From contig JAOQNJ010000001.1 of the NCBI GenBank assembly GCA_025961275.1, positions 2,377,353-2,441,352 of the forward strand: 64,000 nucleotides of DNA, read 5' to 3'. Source of the stretch: Providencia alcalifaciens (GTDB taxonomy: Bacteria; Pseudomonadota; Gammaproteobacteria; Enterobacterales; Enterobacteriaceae). Below are positions 7,031-15,353 of the stretch, piece by piece; position 1 is the first letter of the stretch; every line of letters starts with the position of its first letter. The position numbers were made by a program, and so were the translations under genes. Under the pieces are notes generated by a model. The model ran no database searches, was not told the DNA's origin, and worked only from the letters and a program-made list of their open reading frames with translations.

Positions 7031-7251
7031 GAATTTCAGAGTATGAGTATTACGACGCTCGTGCAAATCAGGAGCATTTAGCAAATCAGGATGATGAGCT
7101 AACTAATGAAATGGCTCAGGCTATATGGGATTCGGTAACGAATGCGTCACCAACAATAATTCAGTCACTAACTGAATCTCAGCTTGCAGGTATTTGGGAT
7201 GGAGCCTTTAACGCTGCAAAAAATATAAGAAACGAAATACGGAGGCAATAA
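7027..7251 (+). CDS. Phage protein of unknown function (74 aa)
   Basis: The start ATG 7027 overlaps the previous stop (ATGA), which is preferred to the longer frame from 6985 that lies within the preceding gene. Acidic and helical, ending GAFNAAKNIRNEIRRQ. Its stop overlaps the start of the recombination-module gene that follows (TAATG). Confidence 0.65.
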   Translation: MRISEYEYYDARANQEHLANQDDELTNEMAQAIWDSVTNASPTIIQSLTESQLAGIWDGAFNAAKNIRNEIRRQ

Positions 7252-7775
7252 TGGAAGTTCAAAAAACCCATTATAGAAAAGCGTTTGATTCCCCTTATTT
7301 AAGCAGCGCTGACATTGTCGATAGAGTTGACTTAACGATAATTCGTGTTGTTTTGGAAGGAGATAAAACTAAAAAAACAAAAGATTTATTTAATACCGCT
7401 TATTTTGCAGAGAAAGAACTTAGACCAGGCGAAACATTAAAGCCAATGATACTCAATGCCACAAACTCAAAAATGCTTCGTCGCCTAACGGGTTCGCCAT
7501 TCATTGAAGATTGGTGCAATCAGCGTATTACTGTTTATGTTGATACTAACGTAAAGTTTGGTCGTGAAGTTATGGAGGGGTTAAGGATATCCCCTAACGC
7601 ACCGAAAGCCTTAGTTCAGGAGCTAACCCCAAACATGGAAAAGGCTTGGAATAGCGCAAAAGAAGCATATAAAAGAGATGGAAATCTGAATGCTGTTACT
7701 GCTCGTTTAAGTGTATCACCAGAAAACGAGCAAAAACTAATTTCGGAGTGTAACGATGAAGCCAATATTTCATGA
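7251..7775 (+). CDS. Conserved phage protein next to YqaJ exonuclease, possible recombination partner (174 aa)
   Basis: The mixed alpha/beta protein contains DIVDRVDLTIIRVVLEG, FFAEKELRPGE-like and FIEDWCNQRITVYVD segments and has an alpha-helical C terminus. GGAGG precedes the ATG. It overlaps the exonuclease gene by 20 bp, and SSB follows. I recall similar genes beside YqaJ exonucleases in other prophages but know no function. Since the module has an exonuclease and SSB but no RecT/Bet/Erf-like annealase that I can see, a recombination role is a reasonable guess and no more. Confidence 0.7.
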   Translation: MEVQKTHYRKAFDSPYLSSADIVDRVDLTIIRVVLEGDKTKKTKDLFNTAYFAEKELRPGETLKPMILNATNSKMLRRLTGSPFIEDWCNQRITVYVDTNVKFGREVMEGLRISPNAPKALVQELTPNMEKAWNSAKEAYKRDGNLNAVTARLSVSPENEQKLISECNDEANIS

Positions 7776-8385
7776 TGTTGAGCAAAATTCTGATGATTGG
7801 GACGCGTTACGCGTAGGAAAAGTAACATCCTCAAACGCTCCGCTATTCATGGCTAATTTTAGCAAGGCATTTGGAGACCCTGCAAAAAAATATGCTCTAC
7901 AAATTGCGCTGGAAAGGATAACTGGCGCTAAAGCTGAATATAACTATTCAAATAAACACATGGAACGCGGTCACGAACAAGAACCTATAGCAAGGATGCT
8001 GTATGAAGATACTACGTTTTCATATGTTTTAAATGGAGGGTTCTTTGACTGTGGCGATTATGGTGATAGCCCTGATGGTATCGTTGAAAATTCAAAAGGC
8101 ATTATTGAAATTAAATCAGTAATTGCTTCGGTTCATTATGCCACTCTAACCAGAAATAGCTTCGACCCATCTTACAAATGGCAGTTAATTAGCCACTTAG
8201 ATTGCACTCAATTGGATTGGGTAGACTTTGTTAGCTATTGTGCTGACTTCCCAGAGGGCAAGCAATTAATAATTCATAGACTGAACAAGGATGATTTTCA
8301 GGATGAAATTTCACAACTACAGGAACGTAGGAATCAGTTTTTAGAATTAATTAAAACTACTCAGGAGGTAGTGTTAAATGGCTAG
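7756..8385 (+). CDS. YqaJ-type viral exonuclease (PD-(D/E)XK)
   Basis: The 209-residue protein shows the YqaJ/lambda-exonuclease fold signatures: [10 protein letters not shown] near residues 20-29, [13 protein letters not shown] (72-84), SPDGIVE with Asp107, and the catalytic EIK at 118-120. It would resect double-stranded DNA ends to give 3' single strands for phage recombination. It overlaps the genes on both sides (20 bp upstream, 8 bp with ssb), indicating a co-translated module. Missing from the sequence are any membrane or extra domains. Confidence 0.85.
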   Translation: MKPIFHDVEQNSDDWDALRVGKVTSSNAPLFMANFSKAFGDPAKKYALQIALERITGAKAEYNYSNKHMERGHEQEPIARMLYEDTTFSYVLNGGFFDCGDYGDSPDGIVENSKGIIEIKSVIASVHYATLTRNSFDPSYKWQLISHLDCTQLDWVDFVSYCADFPEGKQLIIHRLNKDDFQDEISQLQERRNQFLELIKTTQEVVLNG

Positions 8386-8854
8386 TCGCGGAGTAAATAA
8401 GGTAATTCTCATTGGGAATTTGGGTCAAGATGTAGAAATGCGCTACATGCCGAATGGTGGCGCAGTAGCAAACCTCACTCTTGCAACTTCGGAAAGCTGG
8501 CGTGACAAGCAATCAGGAGAGATACGCGAGAAAACAGAATGGCATCGGGTATGTATTTTTGGAAAGTTAGCAGAAATTGCAGGCGAATATCTGAAAAAAG
8601 GCTCACAAATTTATATCGAAGGTTCTCTTCAAACGCGTAAATGGCAAGACCAAAGCGGTCAAGACCGATACACAACGGAAGTGGTAGTAAATATCGGCGG
8701 AACGATGCAGATGCTAGGCGGTAACGGTGGCAATCAGGCAGGAAATCAGCAACCAGCGCGACAATCTCAGCAGCCACAGCAACCAAGACAGCAACAATCA
8801 CAGACGCAACAACCTGAACCGCCGATGGACTTTGACGACGATATTCCGTTCTAG
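8378..8854 (+). CDS. ssb: Single-stranded DNA-binding protein (phage copy)
   Basis: A canonical 158-residue SSB: OB fold in residues 4-110 ([50 protein letters not shown]), a Gly/Gln/Pro-rich linker, and an acidic tip ending DFDDDIPF that binds partner proteins. CAGGAGG precedes the ATG. It overlaps the exonuclease gene and probably protects the strands that enzyme makes. Confidence 0.93.
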   Translation: MASRGVNKVILIGNLGQDVEMRYMPNGGAVANLTLATSESWRDKQSGEIREKTEWHRVCIFGKLAEIAGEYLKKGSQIYIEGSLQTRKWQDQSGQDRYTTEVVVNIGGTMQMLGGNGGNQAGNQQPARQSQQPQQPRQQQSQTQQPEPPMDFDDDIPF

Positions 8855-8892
8855 TCACCCTTCCCTATGTGATTTAACCAAAGGATATAACC

Positions 8893-9054
8893 ATGAACAC
8901 GCCAGAGAAATTGCAAACATTGATGTACTACTTAACCAAAGAAGCAGCTAGAAGTTCTTTTATGGAATTCCTAGAAGAAATTGAAGTTTCCGAGGAAGAA
9001 TACGACGAAATAAAAGAATGGTTTAAGCAATTCGATATTAAGCCATACGTTTAA
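8893..9054 (+). CDS. Small acidic helical phage protein (53 aa)
   Basis: The frame encodes MNTPEKLQTLMYYLTKEAAR followed by a Glu-rich segment (FLEEIEVSEEEYDEIKEWF) and ends DIKPYV. AAGGATATAACC precedes the ATG. Good amphipathic helix periodicity supports a real gene. No function is known to me. Confidence 0.6.
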   Translation: MNTPEKLQTLMYYLTKEAARSSFMEFLEEIEVSEEEYDEIKEWFKQFDIKPYV

Positions 9055-9094
9055 TTACAGGGAATATTTGCAAGGATGCAAACAGGAGATAGAT

Positions 9095-9421
9095 ATGACA
9101 GATGAAATTAAAGCAGAAATTAACTCACTGCAGCAAGAAGTGGCTAGAGGTCATGTTTATTCATGGGAGTTACACAGGCTAAATTTATTGCTTTTAGTGA
9201 TTGAACATTACCTTTCAGAAAATAACCCTAAAGAAGCTCATCTTTGGGCGCAAAGTGTATTCCAGTGGATTGATTCAGAATTTCACGACGAAATGAAAAA
9301 TAACACTGGCGATATTAACGCTTGGTTTAATAAGCAAATGGAAGGTGCAGTAAGCACCGAACAGGCGTTAAAAATAACTCGTGAGTTATATCCTGAAACC
9401 GAAAAGCTACGGACAGCTTAA
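9095..9421 (+). CDS. Phage protein of unknown function (108 aa)
   Basis: ATG 9095 follows AGGAGATAGAT and is preferred to the upstream in-frame ATG 9068, which has no good ribosome site. The protein is all-helical and acidic (EIKAEINSLQQEV, HRLNLLLLVIEHYLSE, HLWAQSVFQWIDSEF). No motif recognised. Confidence 0.7.
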   Translation: MTDEIKAEINSLQQEVARGHVYSWELHRLNLLLLVIEHYLSENNPKEAHLWAQSVFQWIDSEFHDEMKNNTGDINAWFNKQMEGAVSTEQALKITRELYPETEKLRTA

Positions 9422-9456
9422 TTTAACTCGCAGGGATGCAATGAAGAGGAATGAAT

Positions 9457-9990
9457 ATGAAAGTGGAACAATCGCAGGTCACTAAGTTAGTTATCTCAGA
9501 GGTTCAGAATCATGATCCTATCCATGTTTATCTTGAGGATTATGGTGATAATCGCCGTGGGCGTGTGACTATCAGTGAGTTTAGTAAATCGTGGTCGTGT
9601 TACTGGGGCGGCATGGGAATGCCACTAGTAGAGTTTTTATTATGGATAACAAACCAATATTGGATTGGTTATTTAGACTCAAATTTAGACAGAGAAATTG
9701 ATGCTTACAATGAAGGTAATATTACATTCATTAGAAAGAAAATAATTGAATCCCGAAAGAATAAAGATATTAGCGAGTATGAAGCCCGTGACATGTTTGA
9801 TGATGCGGAGTATAGAGACGATATAAAACAGGATGCGCTTAGCTCAGAGCCATTTAATAAATATGGCGATCTTCTTGGCGATGAGCCGTGGCTGGCTCCA
9901 TGGCCTAAACAAGAAAACCCCGACTATTGGCGAATGGAATCGCGCCTTAATGTCATACGTGAAGCTCTTAAGCAATTAAAGGTGGAGTGA
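9457..9990 (+). CDS. Conserved phage protein, SKSWSCYWGGMG motif (177 aa)
   Basis: It contains a beta-rich N-terminal part with RGRVTISEFSKSWSCYWGGM, a pattern seen in uncharacterised phage early proteins, followed by charged helices. ATG 9457 is favoured by GAAGAGGA at the right distance; ATG 9451 is also possible. The stop overlaps the next start (TGATG). Confidence 0.7.
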   Translation: MKVEQSQVTKLVISEVQNHDPIHVYLEDYGDNRRGRVTISEFSKSWSCYWGGMGMPLVEFLLWITNQYWIGYLDSNLDREIDAYNEGNITFIRKKIIESRKNKDISEYEARDMFDDAEYRDDIKQDALSSEPFNKYGDLLGDEPWLAPWPKQENPDYWRMESRLNVIREALKQLKVE

Positions 9991-10166
9991 TGAAATTAAC
10001 AGAGCGTCAAATTAACACATTAAAAAATGTAGGTAATGGATATGGCCAGTTAAGTAATCAGCTATCAATTTTCTCATTGGAGAATAAAGGACTTATTAAA
10101 CTTTCCCCTAAAGATGGATGGAAATTAACAAAGTCAGGCATTGAAGAGCTAAATAAGGTGGAGTGA
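9990..10166 (+). CDS. Small winged-helix-like phage protein (58 aa)
   Basis: The start overlaps the preceding stop and the stop overlaps the following start (both TGATG). GGTGGAG precedes it. MKLTERQINTLKNVGNG, then SLENKGLIKLSPKDGWKLT looks like a minimal winged helix with a wing and could bind DNA. It was found by reading the junctions. Confidence 0.6.
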   Translation: MKLTERQINTLKNVGNGYGQLSNQLSIFSLENKGLIKLSPKDGWKLTKSGIEELNKVE

Positions 10167-10504
10167 TGGATAAATTAGATGAAGCGTTTGAGGTATGGTT
10201 TAAGAAATCTCACGGTTATAATCCGTCAGTATCACCGCCTGATAGTCACTTAGTTGGCGTTAGACGTATGGCGTTTGAGGCTGGATATAAATCTGCTTTA
10301 ATTGAATTACAAAAAGAACGCGACCAAGCAATTAAATATCTAATTTTAGTTTTCCAGCAATACGCAAATAGCGACCATTTATTTATGTCGGCTGGCGAGA
10401 ATGCTTGCGAGTTTTTAGATGATTTAGGCTACGGAATTGATACTGGTCAAACGCTTGAATTAACCGATAAAGGTAAGCAATTAATTAAAGAAGATTGGGA
10501 GTGA
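10166..10504 (+). CDS. Phage protein of unknown function (112 aa)
   Basis: Starts at ATG 10166 within TGATG after AAGGTGGAG. The N terminus (FEVWFKKSHGYNPSV ... RRMAFEAGYKSALIEL) is of a type common in phage early genes; the middle is helical. The C-terminal DKGKQLIKEDWE echoes the preceding gene's end. Function unknown. Confidence 0.7.
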   Translation: MDKLDEAFEVWFKKSHGYNPSVSPPDSHLVGVRRMAFEAGYKSALIELQKERDQAIKYLILVFQQYANSDHLFMSAGENACEFLDDLGYGIDTGQTLELTDKGKQLIKEDWE

Positions 10505-10513
10505 AAATAAAAA

Positions 10514-10759
10514 ATGGATAATGAGTTTAACAGAGAACAAATGAAGTTAGGAGTTCTTTATGCTCGGAATCATTTAATTAGCGCATACAGAGCTAACTTT
10601 ATTGAATGTGACGAATCTCAGTTCGCAATGTTTATGAACACACTAACTCATATTTCAAATGAATCTATCGATATTGAATTAATGATGGATGATGTATTAG
10701 CTTGCAGTAATGAAGCTGAAAACTGGATTAAAGAAACTTTGATTAGACATTCGAATTAA
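10514..10759 (+). CDS. Small acidic helical phage protein (81 aa)
   Basis: An all-helical acidic protein (EFNREQMKLGVLYARNHLI ... EAENWIKETLI). The ribosome site is weak (GGGAGTGAAAATAAAAA, 12 bases away). No recognised family. Confidence 0.55.
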   Translation: MDNEFNREQMKLGVLYARNHLISAYRANFIECDESQFAMFMNTLTHISNESIDIELMMDDVLACSNEAENWIKETLIRHSN

Positions 10760-10814
10760 ATAACCATGCAAATAATCGGATATGTATTACTCATGCTAAT
10801 ACAGGGGGTCTCCT

Positions 10815-10928
10815 GTGCCTGTTACAGAGCAAATATACACACAGCAAGAATGCGATAGCCGTGCTATGCAGATAATGCAGGTGCGGGATGTTGAGATAGT
10901 TTGTGGCGAGGTGATTCGTGGAAGGTAA
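10815..10928 (+). CDS. Small phage protein (37 aa), GTG start
   Basis: The frame encodes MPVTEQIYTQQECDSRAMQI and 17 more residues from GTG 10815, with ACAGGGGG six bases upstream, an excellent ribosome site. It overlaps the next frame by 11 bp. An alternative 30-residue frame from ATG 10766 covers part of the same stretch and looks less protein-like. Confidence 0.5.
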   Translation: MPVTEQIYTQQECDSRAMQIMQVRDVEIVCGEVIRGR

Positions 10929-11100
10929 ATATTATATAGGCTTGCAGCATTATATTAAAGAATGCATTGAAATCGAGCCAACAATAAAAGATTGCTTTTT
11001 ATTTAATGTTCCATCTTGGAATATGGATATAACAAAGCAAGATTTAATTAACATTAGAGATAAGATTAATGAAATATTAGAGGATGATAATGAAATTTAA
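10918..11100 (+). CDS. Small acidic phage protein (60 aa), GTG start
   Basis: Starts GTG 10918, preceded by GAGGTGATTC. The sequence has two helices, GLQHYIKECIEIEPTIKDC and KQDLINIRDKINEILED. It overlaps both neighbours by 11 bp, the pattern of this operon. No function known. Confidence 0.55.
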   Translation: MEGKYYIGLQHYIKECIEIEPTIKDCFLFNVPSWNMDITKQDLINIRDKINEILEDDNEI

Positions 11101-11262
11101 AGTCGGCGATAAAGTAACTCCATTGGTAGATGATTCAAACTGGGTTGCCCCAAATGAACCATGCGTAATTATAGGTATTAATACAACTTCTATCTGCATA
11201 GAAACGATGAGGGATTTGTGGATTATTATCAACCTGACGAACTGGAGTTAATCAATGAATAA
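11090..11262 (+). pseudogene. Small phage gene with an apparent 1-nt frameshift
   Basis: The first frame reads MKFKVGDKVTPLVDDSNWVA and on to SICIE, a small SH3-like start, then turns into ETMRDLWIIINLTNWS and stops at 11251. Adding one base near 11201-11206 (GAAACGATGAG) restores an acidic, natural C terminus (NDEGFVDYYQPDELELINE) that stops at 11262, overlapping the next gene by 8 bp as elsewhere here. Either a real single-base deletion or a read error. Confidence 0.55.
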
Positions 11263-11602
11263 ATACACAGAACTCTCTGACTTCGAGATTAATAAAAAGG
11301 TTGCTGTTAATATAGTCGGATTAAATTTAGTTGTAGAGAAAAATAATAAAATATATATCAGCGAAGGAGATAGTGGCGTAATAGCAAGGTTCGACCCATG
11401 CACCAATCCTATTCAAGCAATGCCGATTATTATTGAGAATAATATTTCATTACGTGCACCAACTATAACTGATAGATGGAAAGCGGAATTTATAGATGAG
11501 TACGGCAACTATGTTGGATATCGTAGAGCTCTAAATAAAAACCCACTACGCGCTGCCATGGAGTTATTTCTATTAATGAAGGATGCGGAGAATGAAGGCT
11601 GA
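11255..11602 (+). CDS. NinX-like phage protein (DUF2591 type)
   Basis: A 115-residue protein. The opening YTELSDFEINKKVA, the middle PIIIENNISL and the close NKNPLRAAMELFLLMKD match the NinX/DUF2591 proteins of P22-like phages. The biochemical role is unknown. Its 3' end overlaps the methylase gene by 11 bp. Confidence 0.75.
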   Translation: MNKYTELSDFEINKKVAVNIVGLNLVVEKNNKIYISEGDSGVIARFDPCTNPIQAMPIIIENNISLRAPTITDRWKAEFIDEYGNYVGYRRALNKNPLRAAMELFLLMKDAENEG

Positions 11603-12137
11603 CTACGGAGGTAGCCATACACCAAAGGAATTGCGTGATAGATGGCAAACTCCCCTACCTTTATTCACAGCATTGGACGCTGAATTTGGTTTCTATTTAG
11701 ATGCCGCCGCCGATAAAAATAACCATCTTTGCACTCATTACCTCACCGAAAGAGACGACTCGTTAAATTGCGATTGGGAAAGTTACGGCGCTATTTGGAT
11801 AAATCCGCCCTACTCTGATATTCAACCGTGGATTAATAAAGCCGCTGAGCAATGTAAAAAGCAATTACAACCAGTAGTGATGTTAATTCCTAATGATACA
11901 TCCGTAGGTTGGTTTAATTCTGCATTAGAAACAGTTGATGAAGTGAGATTAATTACAGGAGGCAGAATTAGCTTTATTAAAGCAGGAGCTGATAAAGCTA
12001 AAAATGGGAACAATAAAGGATCGATGTTTTTAATATGGCGTCCGTATATTAAACCACGAAAGATAATTAACACTGTTGATAGAGATGAATTAATAAATAT
12101 CGGCAATCAAATATTAAATGAATGGAAAATAGCATAG
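11592..12137 (+). CDS. Phage DNA N-6-adenine methyltransferase (Dam family)
   Basis: A 181-residue protein with the phage Dam layout: SHTPKELRDRWQTPLPLFTALD at the N terminus (substrate side), FYLDAAADKNNHL (SAM-binding acidic residue region) and the catalytic NPPY at residues 71-74, followed by VVMLIPNDTSVGWF. It would methylate adenine in phage or host DNA, protecting from restriction or altering regulation. ATG 11592 is chosen for GCGGAG just upstream; ATG 11583 is nearly as good. No cognate nuclease is seen nearby. Confidence 0.88.
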   Translation: MKADYGGSHTPKELRDRWQTPLPLFTALDAEFGFYLDAAADKNNHLCTHYLTERDDSLNCDWESYGAIWINPPYSDIQPWINKAAEQCKKQLQPVVMLIPNDTSVGWFNSALETVDEVRLITGGRISFIKAGADKAKNGNNKGSMFLIWRPYIKPRKIINTVDRDELINIGNQILNEWKIA

Positions 12138-12144
12138 GTGAATT

Positions 12145-12339
12145 ATGGATATCGCAGACTCAGCAAACGAACTCAACGAATTAAATATTAATATCTCATT
12201 GTTAAATCGACAACCAGTAATTAAGTCAATAAACGGACTATGTATCTGGTGCGAAGAAATGCCAGCGGCAAAGAATAGCGCATATTGCAGCAAAGATTGC
12301 GGAGATGATGATGCTCAATATAAAAGAAAGAATGGATGA
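12145..12339 (+). CDS. Small DksA/TraR-like zinc-finger phage protein (64 aa)
   Basis: The C-terminal half has CIWCEE followed 12 residues later by YCSKDCGDD, a four-cysteine zinc finger like that of phage TraR/DksA-related proteins, after a helical N terminus (DSANELNELNINISLL). DksA/TraR proteins bind the RNA polymerase secondary channel; here only the size and finger support that. It overlaps the next gene by 29 bp. Confidence 0.65.
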   Translation: MDIADSANELNELNINISLLNRQPVIKSINGLCIWCEEMPAAKNSAYCSKDCGDDDAQYKRKNG

Positions 12340-12559
12340 TGTAGTAAGAGAAAATGGAATGAGAAACGCGGCAAGGAAATGCCACACAGAACTAAAAAAA
12401 TACGACAAGCTCACCGATGACATTACAAAGAAAATACTAAGCAAGCACCTGCCTGAATTTGAACGAGCACTAACCCCCGAAAAGAAATTAAAGTACACGC
12501 CTAATATGTGGCTAAATCACTACGTTAGGACGATAGACAAGGAGATGAATAATGGGTGA
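12311..12559 (+). CDS. Helical phage protein of unknown function (82 aa)
   Basis: ATG 12311, the third of three tandem ATGs, lies at the best distance from GGAG (12301-12304). Basic and helical (ERMDDVVRENGMRNAARKCHTE). The stop overlaps the xis start (ATGGGTGA). Confidence 0.65.
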   Translation: MLNIKERMDDVVRENGMRNAARKCHTELKKYDKLTDDITKKILSKHLPEFERALTPEKKLKYTPNMWLNHYVRTIDKEMNNG

Positions 12560-12848
12560 AAACTATTACACCATTCCCGAATACGCCGAAAAATTAAAAA
12601 TATCACCACATACAATTCAAAGAAATCCTAAAAAATACAACATGTTTAAGGTTGGTGGATCATGGAGAGCTAGCGACTATAGTTTAAAACTATTTGAACA
12701 ATCACTCCTAAGCCAGAATAATGTGATCAGGCTGGCTTCTGGCGGCAAGAAGGAGACCACAGAATGCCTATATACAAAAGGGGAGATGTCTACTGGATTG
12801 ATATCTCAACACCAGACGGCAAGAGAATTAGACGCTCTACTGGGATAA
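12552..12848 (+). CDS. xis: Excisionase (Xis) with MerR/AlpA-like helix-turn-helix
   Basis: A 98-residue protein. YYTIPEYAEKLKISPHTIQR and then FKVGGSWRASDYSLKLFEQ is a classical excisionase winged helix: recognition helix, then the wing ending in W-R. AGGAG lies before the ATG. It overlaps the integrase gene by 85 bp, as xis and int do in lambda. It would bend att DNA and direct integrase to excision. Confidence 0.8.
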   Translation: MGENYYTIPEYAEKLKISPHTIQRNPKKYNMFKVGGSWRASDYSLKLFEQSLLSQNNVIRLASGGKKETTECLYTKGEMSTGLISQHQTARELDALLG

Positions 12849-13810
12849 GTGACAAGCTGAAGGCGCAAGAATACCACGACAAAGTAAAGCATGAGCAATG
12901 GGCTATAGAGCGATTGGAGAAAAAACCTGATCGCTCAACTGATGATTTACTTAAATTAGGAATTAAGGATGCAGAAGGGCAATCCAGTTATAGCAACAAA
13001 AAAATATACGCAAAATATTTTCGAGTTGTTTTTGCTAATAGAAACATAGCAACTATAACTGGATCTGAAATACTCGATAAGCTGCCCACAAATAATAACA
13101 CTACGGGAAAGCGACTATCAAACGCTACCATTAATCGTTACAGGGCATTTATTATCAGGTGTTTCTCATTAGCTCATAAAATGGGATGGATAGATAAATG
13201 CCCTTATGTAGCAAGGCTTAGGGAGCCTAAAGTCAGGGTTCGATGGATAGAAAAAGATACAGCCAGCGAGCTTGTTGCTAGCTTAAAGCTGGAATGGATG
13301 AAGAGGGTCGTATCTTTTGCATTGCTTACGGGGATGAGGAAAGGTGAAATATTCTCTCTAACGTGGGGTAATGTGAACCTAAAAAGGAAGGTAGCTACCG
13401 TCACGGCTGATAATGCTAAATCTGGGAAAGGTAGAGCCGTGCCGCTTAATGATGATGCTATCTCCATTTTAACAGAAATAGAGAAAACCTCAGATTATGT
13501 ATTCTCTATTGATGGAAGCAAAATAAATCAAATTAGTCGCACTGATTTTGCTAAAGCTACAAAGTTAACTGGACTTGATGATTTCCGCTTTCACGATCTG
13601 AGACATACATGGGCTAGCTGGCACATTCAAAACGGCACGCCGTTAATGATGCTAAAAGAAATGGGAGGATGGGAAACGTTAGAAATGGTTAATAAATACG
13701 CTCACCTTAGCGGCGAACATTTAGCCAAATATAGCAACACTGTCACGTTTTTGTCACAGCATAATATAGAAAGCAGCTACCCACCCAAGTTATCAGTTGT
13801 AGGTAGCTGA
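12764..13810 (+). CDS. int: Phage integrase, tyrosine recombinase
   Basis: 348 residues. The arm-binding N-terminal domain (MPIYKRGDVYWIDISTPDGK) and core-binding domain (about 70-155) precede the catalytic domain, which has Arg192 (LTGMRKGEI), Lys219, His277 and Arg280 (HDLRH), Trp303 (GGW) and the nucleophile Tyr312 (VNKYAHLS). AAGGAG lies upstream of ATG 12764. It is the last gene of the pL operon and lies 117 bp from queA, so att lies in that gap. Confidence 0.95.
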   Translation: MPIYKRGDVYWIDISTPDGKRIRRSTGISDKLKAQEYHDKVKHEQWAIERLEKKPDRSTDDLLKLGIKDAEGQSSYSNKKIYAKYFRVVFANRNIATITGSEILDKLPTNNNTTGKRLSNATINRYRAFIIRCFSLAHKMGWIDKCPYVARLREPKVRVRWIEKDTASELVASLKLEWMKRVVSFALLTGMRKGEIFSLTWGNVNLKRKVATVTADNAKSGKGRAVPLNDDAISILTEIEKTSDYVFSIDGSKINQISRTDFAKATKLTGLDDFRFHDLRHTWASWHIQNGTPLMMLKEMGGWETLEMVNKYAHLSGEHLAKYSNTVTFLSQHNIESSYPPKLSVVGS

Positions 13811-13927
13811 TTCTATTAGTTAATTATTTATATCTTGCAGATTGATTTTGTATGTCAATCAGAAAAACAGTCTGATGCTGATATTAACGATAATAAGCAA
13901 GCTGCAATGCTACTGCCTATCGAATAA
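13811..13927. other. Prophage-chromosome junction (attachment site region)
   Basis: The 117 bp between the int stop and the queA stop must contain the phage-host junction and integrase arm sites. It has short imperfect repeats (ATTGATTTTGTATGTCAATC) but the core cannot be defined without the opposite end of the prophage. queA keeps a normal C terminus. Confidence 0.6.
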
Positions 13928-14998
13928 CTACTCTCCAACTTGCTCTAAACGCGCTAGCGGATTACGGGTGATGTACATCGCATCACCATAACTAAAGAAG
14001 CGATACTTCTGTGCTACCGCTTCTTTATAGGCTTGCATGGTATTTTGGTATCCTGCAAACGCAGAAACTAACATAATCAATGTCGATTCTGGAAGATGAA
14101 AATTGGTAATTAAAGCATCAACAATTTGATATTCGAATCCCGGGAAAATAAAGATTTGGGTATCATCGAAAAAGGGAGCAATCAATGCATCCTGGCTAGC
14201 TTTAGCCGCACTTTCAAGCGAGCGCACTGAGGTAGTTCCGACCGCAATAACACGATTTCCACGCGCCTTACAAGCCAACACCGCATCGACTACATCTTGT
14301 GATACTTCAGCATATTCGGAATGCATTACATGGTCTTCAATGGTATCAACCCGGACAGGTTGGAATGTACCAGCACCAACATGTAGCGTGACGAAAGCCA
14401 TTTCAATACCTTTTGCACGCAAAGCTTCAAGCAAAGGTTCATCAAAGTGTAGACCTGCTGTTGGTGCTGCTACTGCGCCAGGGCGTTGGCTATAGACTGT
14501 CTGATAGAGTTCCTTATCAGACTCTTCATCAGGGCGGTCTATGTAAGGAGGCAATGGCATGTGACCAATTTGATTGAGTATAGTGAGCACATCTCGCTCA
14601 TCCTCAAACTTCAATTCAAAAAGTGCACCATGACGAGCAACCATAGTTGCATTAACGCTTTCATCTTCACCCAGAATGAGCTCAGCGCCTTCTTTTGGTG
14701 CTTTAGAGGCTCGAATATGAGCGAGTACACGATGTTCATCCAGCATTCTTTCAACAAGAACTTCAATTTTACCGCCACTTGCTTTACGGCCAAACAGCCT
14801 AGCGGGAATGACACGAGTGTTATTAAACACTAACAAATCGCCGGGACTCAGTTTCTCAAGAATATCGGTAAAAACACCATGCGCTAGCTGCCCCGTTGGG
14901 CCGTCAAGATTTAGCAGCTTGCATGCGCTTCGCTGGGCTTGAGGATAATGGGCAATTAATTCTTCGGGTAATTCAAAAGTAAAATCAGAAACACGCAT
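13928..14998 (-). CDS. queA: S-adenosylmethionine:tRNA ribosyltransferase-isomerase
   Basis: The 356 residues match the usual full-length enzyme, from [20 protein letters not shown] to [11 protein letters not shown]. Conserved blocks include [32 protein letters not shown] and [10 protein letters not shown]. It transfers and rearranges the ribosyl part of SAM onto 7-aminomethyl-7-deazaguanine in tRNA to give epoxyqueuosine. In relatives tgt follows queA directly; here a prophage lies there instead, so queA and its partner are probably separated. Confidence 0.97.
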   Translation of the reverse strand: MRVSDFTFELPEELIAHYPQAQRSACKLLNLDGPTGQLAHGVFTDILEKLSPGDLLVFNNTRVIPARLFGRKASGGKIEVLVERMLDEHRVLAHIRASKAPKEGAELILGEDESVNATMVARHGALFELKFEDERDVLTILNQIGHMPLPPYIDRPDEESDKELYQTVYSQRPGAVAAPTAGLHFDEPLLEALRAKGIEMAFVTLHVGAGTFQPVRVDTIEDHVMHSEYAEVSQDVVDAVLACKARGNRVIAVGTTSVRSLESAAKASQDALIAPFFDDTQIFIFPGFEYQIVDALITNFHLPESTLIMLVSAFAGYQNTMQAYKEAVAQKYRFFSYGDAMYITRNPLARLEQVGE

Positions 14999-15217
14999 TG
15001 TATTAACTTCAATCTAAAAAAATAGGCGACTAGTCTAGTTCTGAGGGCTCAAAGGCGCAAGAAATAAGCGCAGCTTTGCCTGAAAAAACAACATTAATTA
15101 ATAATTAATTCGTAAAATAGAGAAATTCCCTGCTCTTAATCACTCATTGTCATTTTCCAAATCTAGTTTTAGTTTCTCAATAAATGCGGTTTTGTGCATT
15201 TTTTAATGCAATCAATT

Positions 15218-15343
15218 ATACCCCATGAATTTCAGATTAAAGCAAGGCGGCGAGCAAATTGAGCTCTAGGAGCATACATAAGTATGTGACTAGAGTCGGT
15301 TAGTGAAGCTAACGCAGCTATAATTTGAAGGGCATCGGGTATA
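15218..15343. repeat. ERIC-like intergenic repeat (copy 1)
   Basis: About 126 bp bounded by TATACCCC and CGGGTATA. The centre AGGAGCATACATAAGTATG closely follows the ERIC core, and the arms pair as a long imperfect hairpin. It lies in the 355-bp divergent spacer between queA and acpH; the rest of that spacer (14999-15217) holds only AT-rich promoter-like sequence. Confidence 0.7.
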
Positions 15344-15353
15344 TGATAGGAAG

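Larger units (their letters stand above)
1..13810. mobile_element. Lambdoid prophage, early/immunity/integration end (continues off left edge)
   Basis: The order int, xis, early-left genes, N, nutL, pL/OL, cI, OR/pR, cro, nutR, cII, O, P is that of lambda, read from right to left. All structural and lysis genes would lie left of the window. The right limit is placed at the end of int; the true attachment site must lie between there and queA (13811-13927) but its core cannot be fixed without the other end. Many short overlapping genes, ATGA/TGATG junctions and low GC contrast with the spaced core genes on the right. Confidence 0.95.

Noticed and set aside
10766-10858. 30-codon frame starting MQIIGYVLLMLIQGVSCACY.
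   Set aside because: The overlapping GTG-started frame at 10815 has a much better ribosome site; this one may still be a membrane peptide but cannot be supported.
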